From Paenibacillus sp. UBA6285 (lineage in GTDB: Bacteria; Bacillota; Bacilli; Paenibacillales; Paenibacillaceae), in contig DJUJ01000030.1 in NCBI GenBank assembly GCA_002438345.1, positions 5,843 through 11,865 of the forward strand: a stretch of DNA of 6,023 nucleotides. Reading direction: 5' to 3'. How positions within the stretch are numbered: the first letter of the stretch is position 1; each line of letters begins with the position of its first letter. Of the stretch, positions 1-5,232 are shown piece by piece. A model generated the notes under the pieces. That model had not been told where the DNA came from. It worked only from the letters and a program-made list of their open reading frames with translations, and did not search any database. Position numbers and translations under genes: made by a program.

Positions 1-147
1 ATTATTTTAAAAGGCGTGAATCTTGATAGTGTCATCATGGCCTCTCTGGATACAGAATCAGATGCGCTGGAAGAAGAAGTGAGCTTTACGTTTGAGGATG
101 TGCAGATTGTGCAGGCTTTTGGCGCTCCGGCAGGCTCTGGAAATTAG
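1..147 (+). CDS. xkdM: Phage tail tube protein, XkdM-like (3' end only)
   Basis: The first base is in frame and the reading frame stays open for 48 codons to a TAG at 145-147, so only the C-terminal third of a protein that is usually about 145-150 residues long is present. The visible end includes DALEEEVSFTFEDVQIVQAF and a small Gly/Ala/Pro tail. An acidic turn followed by a 'VSFTFED' beta strand is typical of the C-terminus of PBSX XkdM-type tube subunits. In this family the protein polymerises into the inner tube of a contractile tail, inside the sheath. The identification also rests on position, since tube gene followed by tail assembly chaperone followed by tape measure is the standard order. 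The start and any sheath gene (XkdK) would lie upstream of the window. Confidence 0.8.
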   Translation: MILKGVNLDSVIMASLDTESDALEEEVSFTFEDVQIVQAFGAPAGSGN

Positions 148-173
148 TGAAGACAACAAGATAGGAGCAAGTA

Positions 174-204
174 AGGCCCGGGCGTGCAGGTGAGCGGCGG
201 GTCT
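174..204 (+). other. GC-rich imperfect inverted repeat after the tube gene
   Basis: AGGCCCG (174-180) can pair with CGGGTCT (198-204) over seven base pairs, one of them G-U, closing a 17-base loop. The following bases are pyrimidine-rich (CTTCTCTGTCTATTT) but there is no proper run of T, so this is not a convincing intrinsic terminator. It might be a weak attenuator or an mRNA 3'-end stabiliser that lets the tube protein be made in excess over the chaperone and tape measure. That role is inference only. Confidence 0.3.
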
Positions 205-215
205 CTTCTCTGTCT

Positions 216-242
216 ATTTAGTAGTACTAGAAGAAACTAAAT
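216..242 (+). repeat. Perfect 7-bp AT-rich inverted repeat before the xkdN ribosome binding site
   Basis: ATTTAGT (216-222) and ACTAAAT (236-242) are exact reverse complements separated by 13 bases. The repeat lies 7 bases upstream of the AGGAGG that serves the chaperone gene. It could form a weak hairpin near the ribosome binding site or be a protein binding site. At this length and AT content it could also occur by chance. Confidence 0.3.
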
Positions 243-249
243 CATTTTA

Positions 250-255
250 GGAGGA
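250..255 (+). promoter_or_regulatory. Ribosome binding site of xkdN
   Basis: AGGAGG is five bases upstream of the ATG at 261, a near-ideal Bacillota Shine-Dalgarno sequence that fixes the start of the chaperone gene. I see no convincing -35/-10 pair in 148-260, so the gene is probably transcribed by read-through from upstream. Confidence 0.85.
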
Positions 256-260
256 ACACA

Positions 261-683
261 ATGAGTGAATTAAGTTTGTTTTTTGCGCAAAATGTAGCAT
301 GTGACACGACCGAGGAGTTTGTGGTATCGCAGCGTTTTAAGGATAAGGAAGGAAACGCAGTTGCCTGGAAGCTACGCAGTATGAACGAGGATGAGAATCA
401 GGAATGCCGTAAAGCAGCTACTCGTAAGGTCAAAGGTAAGAACGGAGTGTATACCTCCGAGATTGAACCGAATGATTATATGGCTAAGTTGATGACTTCA
501 AGTGTGGTGCATCCAGATCTGAAAAATGCTGAGCTACAACGTTCTTATGGTGTTCTTGGTGCCGAAACGCTGCTGCGTAAAATGCTGCTTCCAGGTGAAT
601 TCGCGGCACTGGGTGAACGGGTACAGGCCTTGAATGGCTTCGGTACAGATATGAACGAGCTGGTGGATGAAGTAAAAAACTAA
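261..683 (+). CDS. xkdN: Tail assembly chaperone, XkdN-like (short form)
   Basis: This 140-residue protein matches the size and style of the PBSX XkdN family. It has an N-terminal stretch with FVVSQRFKDKEGNAVAWKLR, a charged helix (MNEDENQECRKAA), and a C-terminal part with a LLPGEFAALGERVQALNGFG motif. Family members act in the cytoplasm during tail assembly and, like lambda gpG, are thought to coat the tape measure protein and recruit tube subunits; they are not in the finished tail. The start is fixed by AGGAGG at 250-255. The last codons are GTA AAA AAC followed at once by TAA, forming a -1 slippery heptamer at the very end of the gene. A fraction of ribosomes should therefore make the longer product annotated separately. 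Family assignment is by resemblance and position between tube and tape measure genes. Confidence 0.87.
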   Translation: MSELSLFFAQNVACDTTEEFVVSQRFKDKEGNAVAWKLRSMNEDENQECRKAATRKVKGKNGVYTSEIEPNDYMAKLMTSSVVHPDLKNAELQRSYGVLGAETLLRKMLLPGEFAALGERVQALNGFGTDMNELVDEVKN

Positions 684-862
684 TCAACGAGGGCGACAGT
701 GAAGCGAACTTGGCTTACTACGCCCTCCACGAGCTTCATATTTTACCGCATGAGCTGATGAAGCTGTCTTCACGTGAACGAGCCGCAATTTATGCGATGA
801 TCGCTGTTCGGGTGGAGAAGGAGAAGCGGGATCAGGCACGGAGTAAGGCGAGGAAGAGATAG
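261..862 (+). CDS. Frameshifted tail assembly chaperone fusion (XkdN plus -1 extension)
   Basis: A -1 shift on the heptamer at 674-680 bypasses the TAA at 681-683 and enters a frame open for 60 more codons (CTA at 680-682 to TAG at 860-862), giving a 200-residue fusion. The extension reads LINEGDSEANLAYYALHELH, continues through ILPHELMKLSSRERAAIYAM, and ends in a strongly basic helix with EKEKRDQARSKARKR. It looks like real protein rather than a random frame. A TGA at 668-670 blocks the -1 frame just before the heptamer, and no ATG with a ribosome binding site begins the extension, so slippage is the simplest way to express it. This matches the conserved G/GT scheme of long-tailed phages, in which the T part is proposed to contact tube subunits while the G part holds the tape measure. 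The shift is predicted, not measured; the alternative is a weak internal start such as TTG at 710-712. Confidence 0.83.
674..680 (+). promoter_or_regulatory. Programmed -1 ribosomal frameshift site (A AAA AAC)
   Basis: The seven bases fit X XXY YYZ exactly in the zero frame (GTA AAA AAC), so both tRNAs can re-pair one base back on AAA AAA. The zero-frame stop TAA follows directly. A GGTGG at 662-666 is a possible weak internal Shine-Dalgarno stimulator. A GC-rich stem-loop starts 8 bases downstream. Heptamers of this type at the end of the first chaperone gene are well known in tailed phages. Confidence 0.85.
689..727 (+). promoter_or_regulatory. Stem-loop downstream of the slippery site, possible frameshift stimulator
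   Basis: GAGGGCG (689-695) and CGCCCTC (721-727) are perfect reverse complements and would form a seven-base-pair, GC-rich stem with a 25-base loop, beginning 8 bases after the heptamer. That spacing is in the range seen for structures that stimulate -1 frameshifting. A small inner helix (AAGC 702-705 with GCTT 713-716) could form in the loop. Alternatively, TGAAGC (700-705) could pair with GCTTCA (733-738) outside the stem in a pseudoknot-like fold. The pairing is visible in the sequence; its role is inferred. Confidence 0.6.
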
Positions 863-873
863 GGGGTGAATGA

Positions 874-2778
874 ATGAAGATAGAAGCATCTAAAGCCGTA
901 ATGCTACCGATGAAATCCCTGGCAATCTGGAAGAGTGTAAATAAACAATGTGTTCGTGTAAACAGTAATTTGGATATTGTTAATCGTTTGGTCAAGGGAA
1001 TGCAAGTGGTTGTTAAGCGGTCAAATGATGAAATGAGCCGTTCTCTGAATCAAGTAAACCAGTCTTTGCAGGACATTAACGATACACTACTTGATGGCTT
1101 TAAACGGCTCCCGCCTAAGATTGTAGTTTCCAGGGATATAGTTATCGAGCAAAGCCAACAAGTCGGGCAATCACAACAGTTAGCACTACGAACGATGAGT
1201 ATCTCTCCGGGTGAAAAATTAGGTAAGAAAGAAGAAGAAAAAGCGAAGAAGGTAAATTGGTGGAAGGGATTAAAAGCAAAAGAGAAAAAGAAAGAAGAGG
1301 AGAAAAAGCCCGAGACGAAGGCCGATCCAGTCCCTACTCCTAAAATTAATCTGAGAAAGGAACCGCCGACTCCACCATCTCCACCATCCCCTGACTCAAA
1401 AATCATGAAATTTCTTAAAACAGCAGATGTGGTAAAACCATTTAACGCGGTTAAGTCTTTGGGGGAGAAAGCTGTAAAAACTGCAGCACAACCAGAAGAT
1501 ATCGCCAACTGGAATAAGCTGAATGAGAATACAGACGCTGCGCTTAAGAAAATCGGTGAGAAAGCAATGGGAGCCTTGAGGCCAGTGATGGATACCTTGA
1601 ACGAGGCGCTGACTTCAGGCCAATTGGTGCCGATTATAGATGCTATGGCTAATGGGTTTCTCTTCATAGCGAATGTGATTGGCATGGTAGTTGATGGAAT
1701 ATTATGGTTGGTAGGAGTGGTGCAGGAGAACTGGTCCTGGATTAAAACGATCCTTGAAGCGATAGCGATTGTCTATTTAGCAGCTATGATTGTGCAAGTG
1801 TATTCGCTTGCAGCAGCATGGATGGTAGCGAACTGGCCTATTTTAGTGGTCATTGCTGTTATTGCAGCACTTATTTATATTTTTCAACTGTTAGGTGTTT
1901 CTGCGGGCGATGTTGTTGGAGCTATAGCGGGGGCATTTGGGTGGTTAAAGGTCTATATACAGAATGTTATTATATATTGGCAAAATGTATTTATCATATT
2001 TAAGGATTTCCTTCAGAACTTGTTCATAGATCCAATATATGCCATTGAGAAACTCTTTTATGACTTGGCTGTTAACTTCTTGGATCTTATGTATCAAATG
2101 GCAGTTGGTGCTGAAAACTTTGCAGGCGGTTTTATGAAGGTAGTAGCGGATGCTATTAATAAGATGTTACCAGGTGTTAAGAAGCTACTAGATTTCTTGA
2201 GCAATATACCAGGATTTGAAGGATTAGCTAATATAAAAATAGATTATATAACTCCTGAAGTACCCCGTGCTGTGAGCGGAATGATTAAAAATTTGAAGGG
2301 CCAATTGGTTGCCCCAACAAGTAATAAAGCTGTAAAAAACACTGAGAAGAGAGAATTTTTAGAATATGAGGATACCGTTAATGCTTACACCCAAAAGGGA
2401 AAGGATTTCGCTGGGAAATTTAGTGATTTGGGAAGGAAAGCAAAAGAGGTTACGGAAAAAGCTAAAGGGAAAACAGGTGGATCAACAAGCTCACAAACAG
2501 GAATCCTGGCTAATCAGAACAGTAATCTAAACACCCTCAACCGCGTGAAAGAACTCGATTCCATCAACGACACTGTAGACATCTCCAGCGATGATCTGAA
2601 AATGCTGCGGGAGCTGGCGGAGATTCAGGCGATCCAGAATTTTGTGGAGCTTACGCCGACGGTGCAGGTGACGACCGGGAATATTAATAATGCCGGAGAC
2701 ATTGATTCGATTATCAACAAGATCGGGCAAAAGCTGAACGAGGAATTTGTCTCTACAGCACAGGGGGTGTATACGTAA
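874..2778 (+). CDS. Short tail tape measure protein (TMP)
   Basis: This 634-residue protein sits in the tape measure slot after the chaperone pair. Order along the protein: an N-terminal predicted helical region (about 30-85); a Lys/Glu-rich stretch (about 115-149) and a Pro-rich linker (about 152-173, PPTPPSPPSPDSK); two strongly hydrophobic blocks (about 258-283 and 292-341) that could span a membrane; an aromatic-rich block with FLQNLFIDPIYAIEKLFYDL (379-398) and an INKMLPG motif, familiar from PBSX-type Bacillota tape measures; a second Lys-rich linker; and a C-terminal block (about 550-634, with TVDISSDDLKMLRELAEIQ) that resembles the ends of other Bacillus/Paenibacillus tape measures. 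The protein sets tail length and is ejected through the tube. It is about half the length of PBSX XkdO (about 1,300 residues). GGGGGTG at 862-868 serves the ATG at 874; an ATG at 870 is out of frame and soon stops. The core is AT-richer than the 3' end. Confidence 0.88.
   Translation: MKIEASKAVMLPMKSLAIWKSVNKQCVRVNSNLDIVNRLVKGMQVVVKRSNDEMSRSLNQVNQSLQDINDTLLDGFKRLPPKIVVSRDIVIEQSQQVGQSQQLALRTMSISPGEKLGKKEEEKAKKVNWWKGLKAKEKKKEEEKKPETKADPVPTPKINLRKEPPTPPSPPSPDSKIMKFLKTADVVKPFNAVKSLGEKAVKTAAQPEDIANWNKLNENTDAALKKIGEKAMGALRPVMDTLNEALTSGQLVPIIDAMANGFLFIANVIGMVVDGILWLVGVVQENWSWIKTILEAIAIVYLAAMIVQVYSLAAAWMVANWPILVVIAVIAALIYIFQLLGVSAGDVVGAIAGAFGWLKVYIQNVIIYWQNVFIIFKDFLQNLFIDPIYAIEKLFYDLAVNFLDLMYQMAVGAENFAGGFMKVVADAINKMLPGVKKLLDFLSNIPGFEGLANIKIDYITPEVPRAVSGMIKNLKGQLVAPTSNKAVKNTEKREFLEYEDTVNAYTQKGKDFAGKFSDLGRKAKEVTEKAKGKTGGSTSSQTGILANQNSNLNTLNRVKELDSINDTVDISSDDLKMLRELAEIQAIQNFVELTPTVQVTTGNINNAGDIDSIINKIGQKLNEEFVSTAQGVYT
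1371..1388 (+). repeat. Two-copy 9-bp tandem repeat in the proline-rich linker
   Basis: TCCACCATC occurs twice back to back (1371-1379 and 1380-1388), encoding most of the PPSPPSP stretch of the tape measure protein. A repeat this short probably arose by replication slippage in a linker that tolerates length change. Confidence 0.6.
2763..2769 (+). promoter_or_regulatory. Ribosome binding site favouring the GTG start of xkdP
   Basis: GGGGGTG lies within the last codons of the tape measure gene, 10 bases before the GTG at 2780. It lies downstream of the ATG at 2747, so it cannot serve that codon, which supports starting XkdP at 2780. Confidence 0.6.
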
Positions 2779-2779
2779 C

Positions 2780-3532
2780 GTGGAAGAGTACGGGATTTTT
2801 CTTGGTTTTAATAATCAGGCGGAAGCATTCCGGCTGCCAGTCAACCCGGAGACCTTGGAGATCAAGGAGAGCGGGGATGGAAAAAGCTATACTATTATCG
2901 ATCTGGGTGAGATCAATACGATTGCTTATCCGAAGCTGACAGAGATCACAATTGAAAGTATCTTTCCGGCACAAAGGTATCCGTTCGTATTGGTACAAGA
3001 GGACGGGCTGAAGAGACCCTTTGAATATGTGGAGCTTATTAAGAAGTGGATGACGAGTCGCAGACCTATTCGTTTTGTATTCTCCGGGGTGAGCTATGCG
3101 GATGACACGAAAAAAGCTGAGGGGAAGCTAAACGACGCGAAGAAATGGTTAAAGCAATCATCGACTAGTGAGGATAAATCCATAGAGATTGATTTTGGTG
3201 TGAATATGGCTATGAGTATCGAAGGCTTCACTTGGAAGCTCAGTGCGGGTACTTCAGGGGATATTGAATATTCGTTGTCTCTCAAAAAGTACGTATTCTA
3301 TCAGGCTGTAGCTGTAAAGGTTGTCAACGATGAAGTGAAAGTAGAGAAGAAGCGGGCGAATGAAACTCCCAAACCTACTACGTATACCCTGAAATCTGGA
3401 GACAGCCTATGGAAAGTTGCTAAAGAAAAGCTTGGGGATGGCAAAAGGTGTGGAGAAATCCAGAAACTTAATGGCATTAAAGATAGTGAGCTGAGGAAGC
3501 TTCCAATCGGTAAGGTCATTAAGCTGCCGTAG
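2780..3532 (+). CDS. xkdP: Baseplate protein with C-terminal LysM domain, XkdP-like
   Basis: From the GTG at 2780 the protein is 250 residues and begins MEEYGIFLGFNNQAEAFRLP followed by VNPETLEI, the usual opening of XkdP/YqbP proteins. An in-frame ATG at 2747 would add 11 residues, but these lie inside the tape measure coding region and do not look like the family N-terminus. The N-terminal domain runs to about 180 and contains PKLTEITIESIFPAQRYPF and the SRRPIRFVFSG strand. A linker leads to a LysM domain at about 201-249 (TYTLKSGDSLWKVAKEKLGD, then IQKLNGI and the IGKVIKLP end). LysM modules bind glycan or, in contractile tails, can join baseplate parts, as proposed for T4 gp53-type proteins. 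The likely role is a hub or tube-initiator adaptor at the base of the tail. It starts one base after the tape measure stop and ends 9 bases before the hub gene. Confidence 0.88.
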   Translation: MEEYGIFLGFNNQAEAFRLPVNPETLEIKESGDGKSYTIIDLGEINTIAYPKLTEITIESIFPAQRYPFVLVQEDGLKRPFEYVELIKKWMTSRRPIRFVFSGVSYADDTKKAEGKLNDAKKWLKQSSTSEDKSIEIDFGVNMAMSIEGFTWKLSAGTSGDIEYSLSLKKYVFYQAVAVKVVNDEVKVEKKRANETPKPTTYTLKSGDSLWKVAKEKLGDGKRCGEIQKLNGIKDSELRKLPIGKVIKLP

Positions 3533-3541
3533 GAGGATGTT

Positions 3542-4504
3542 ATGGAACTGCTTGTGAAGAATAAGGAAGGTAATCTATGGGATATTTCTGGTATCGTCTC
3601 CGATATTTCTTGGAAAACGGCCCGCTCAGGAAAACCGGCAACGCTAGAGTTAACACTTGTGGACAGTGGAATCTATCAGCATCCCAAGTTCGGCATCAGC
3701 AACGGTGATATTATTCAGTTCAGCAAAGATAATGTGGATGTATTCTACGGGTTTGTGTTCAGCATTGATACAGGCTCGGATCAGGAGATTAAGCTGACTG
3801 CCTATGATCAGATGCGTTATTTGCTGGGCAATGGTAGTTATGTTTTGCAGGATGTTACGGCTAGTGATGTTATCAAAAAAATAACGCAAGATTACGGACT
3901 ACAGACAGGTGTGCTGGAGGAGACGGAGTACCGGATTCCCTCTTTAATCGAAGATGACAAAAAGCTACTGGATATCATTATGGGAGCGATCGGCAGTGAG
4001 CTTCAGTATAAGGGGCGGCTGATGGCTTTTTACGATGATTTTGGCAAGCTTACACTGCGTAAACCGGATTCTATGCTGCTTAATCTGGTGCTGGGAGCGG
4101 GGCATTATCTGTACGATTATTCGCTCAAAAAAAGTATTGATGATGATACGTACAACACGATCTTTCTTTACAAGGATAATGAGAAGTCTGGTAAGCGTGA
4201 TTTCTTTCCGGTTAGCGATAAGGACAATGTGAAACGCTGGGGTATTCTGCACTTGTATCAGAAGGCCGATGACAAAGCGAATGTGGGACAAATTCAGGAG
4301 AAAGCAAATAATCTGCTGAAAATGCACAACCGTGAAAAGCTTAGTCTCTCCGTACAGGCGATTGGTGATATGCGCGTAAGGGCTGGTAATTTCATTTATG
4401 TCCTGCTTGATGAATTTAAGACTCAGGTGTTTCTAGTGGATCAATGCAGTCATAAGATTTCCGGTGGTGAGCATACGATGTCCCTCGATATTAAGGTGGT
4501 GTAG
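3542..4504 (+). CDS. xkdQ: Baseplate hub protein, XkdQ/YqbQ-like
   Basis: This 320-residue protein is close to the size of PBSX XkdQ. It starts at an ATG five bases after a perfect AGGAGG (3531-3536) that overlaps the stop region of xkdP. The N-terminal part is beta-rich (WDISGIVSDISWKT, ATLELTLVD, GDIIQF) and leads to a LTAYDQMRYLLGN motif (85-97), typical of Mu gp44/gpD-like hub proteins. The C-terminal part carries IGDMRVRAGNFIYVLL (about 273-288) and ends in an SGGEHTMSLDIKVV strand. Proteins of this family form the trimeric hub under the tail tube, analogous to T4 gp27, and connect the tube to the spike. Its place between LysM protein and DUF2577 gene is the PBSX order. Two runs of seven A inside the gene do not disrupt the frame. 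Confidence 0.88.
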   Translation: MELLVKNKEGNLWDISGIVSDISWKTARSGKPATLELTLVDSGIYQHPKFGISNGDIIQFSKDNVDVFYGFVFSIDTGSDQEIKLTAYDQMRYLLGNGSYVLQDVTASDVIKKITQDYGLQTGVLEETEYRIPSLIEDDKKLLDIIMGAIGSELQYKGRLMAFYDDFGKLTLRKPDSMLLNLVLGAGHYLYDYSLKKSIDDDTYNTIFLYKDNEKSGKRDFFPVSDKDNVKRWGILHLYQKADDKANVGQIQEKANNLLKMHNREKLSLSVQAIGDMRVRAGNFIYVLLDEFKTQVFLVDQCSHKISGGEHTMSLDIKVV

Positions 4505-4804
4505 ATGATGTTGGATATTATTAAAAAAGCAAGTCTAGGAGCCGTGGGAAATACAAATCCTGTGGCTTTTTCTTATGGGACGGTAACGGAGGCAGCTCCT
4601 TTGCAGATCCAGGTGGATCAGCGGTTTATTTTATCAGGAAATGCGTTAGTGCTGCCTGAATCGGTAATGGAGAGCAAGATCGAGCTAGATGGTAGAGAAG
4701 TAATAGTGCGTCGAGGACTTGCCTCTGGTGATCGGGTTCTGATGGTTCGGATGCAGGGCGGACAAAGCTATATTGTTCTGGATCGGCTGGTGAGTCCGAT
4801 ATGA
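4505..4804 (+). CDS. xkdR: DUF2577 baseplate protein, XkdR-like
   Basis: This 99-residue protein has the DUF2577 pattern: an N-terminal helix (LDIIKKASLGAV), then NPVAFSYGTVTEAAPLQIQV, a strand pair ending in LVLPESV, and a final GDRVLMVRMQGGQSYIVLDR strand. The last part resembles an OB-like fold, as in phage spike or hub accessory proteins. Its exact role in PBSX-type tails is not established; the position suggests a hub or spike-associated part. Two adjacent ATG codons are possible starts: 4505 directly abuts the xkdQ stop, and 4508 lies 8 bases after AAGGTGG (4493-4499), the better spacing. The difference is one methionine. The stop TGA overlaps the next start (ATGA at 4801-4804), so translation of the two genes is probably coupled. 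Confidence 0.88.
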   Translation: MMLDIIKKASLGAVGNTNPVAFSYGTVTEAAPLQIQVDQRFILSGNALVLPESVMESKIELDGREVIVRRGLASGDRVLMVRMQGGQSYIVLDRLVSPI

Positions 4805-5232
4805 TTCCTGCGATTGGAAAAGCTGGACCGATAACTGCCCTTCTTGAAGGCAAGGTCAACCTTGAGCGTGGGGAAAGCCCCAGCCTAACATACCGAATGG
4901 ATTGGGAGAGAAAAAAGATTACAGGCCAAACGGATGGACTTGAGGCAGTGCAACAGGCAGCGGCCAAAATTTTAAGAACGGATAGGTTTGAGCATCTGAT
5001 TTACAGTTCGGATTATGGCACAGAGTGGCAGCTGGTGCTTGGCAAGGATCGTCTCCTGGTCAGATCTGAAATTAGGCGTGTTATTAATGAGGCGCTGCTT
5101 CAGGATGAACGAATCCTTAGCATAGAAAATATTGAGGTTTCTTTCACCGGGGATCATCTAACTTTTGAGTGCAAAGTGGTCACACGTTACGGGAATTTTC
5201 AGCTGAGAAAGGAGTGGAATGAGGATGTATGA
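4801..5232 (+). CDS. xkdS: Baseplate wedge protein, gp25-like (DUF2634), XkdS-like
   Basis: This 143-residue protein has the length and layout of PBSX XkdS. A variable N-terminus is followed by SLTYRMDWERKKITGQTDGL, then a gp25-type core at about 45-115. In the core, the helix EAVQQAAAKILRTDRF leads to the YSSDYGTEW segment and the helix VRSEIRRVINEALLQDERI, and IENIEVSF begins the terminal sheet. T4 gp25-like proteins sit in the inner baseplate wedge and prime sheath polymerisation. The ATG is part of an ATGA overlap with the xkdR stop. The 3' end overlaps the start of xkdT by 8 bases (14 if the upstream ATG is used). Confidence 0.9.
   Translation: MIPAIGKAGPITALLEGKVNLERGESPSLTYRMDWERKKITGQTDGLEAVQQAAAKILRTDRFEHLIYSSDYGTEWQLVLGKDRLLVRSEIRRVINEALLQDERILSIENIEVSFTGDHLTFECKVVTRYGNFQLRKEWNEDV

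Noticed and set aside
174..210. Intrinsic transcription terminator after the tube gene.
   Set aside because: The stem is short and imperfect with a large loop, and it is followed by mixed pyrimidines rather than a T run; kept only as a weak inverted repeat.
684..995. A 103-codon - strand open frame across the frameshift extension and tape measure start.
   Set aside because: Shadow of the two + strand frames; low-complexity Ser/Pro/His composition and no supporting signals.
1050..1685. A 211-codon open frame on the - strand within the tape measure gene.
   Set aside because: It lies opposite a Lys/Glu- and Pro-rich coding stretch whose complement naturally lacks stops and reads as Phe/Ser/Leu; it has no credible ribosome binding site or family-like motif, and the + strand gene explains the region.
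1818..2003. A 61-codon + strand open frame inside the tape measure gene.
   Set aside because: Out-of-frame shadow rich in Cys and Tyr, with no ribosome binding site and no reason for a nested gene.
3875..3881. Run of seven A in xkdQ, considered as a second slippery site.
   Set aside because: The zero frame continues through a complete, normal-length hub protein, and the family is not known to use frameshifting here.
4127..4133. Second run of seven A in xkdQ.
   Set aside because: A -1 slip would reach a TGA at 4138-4140 almost at once, giving only a truncated hub protein with no apparent purpose.
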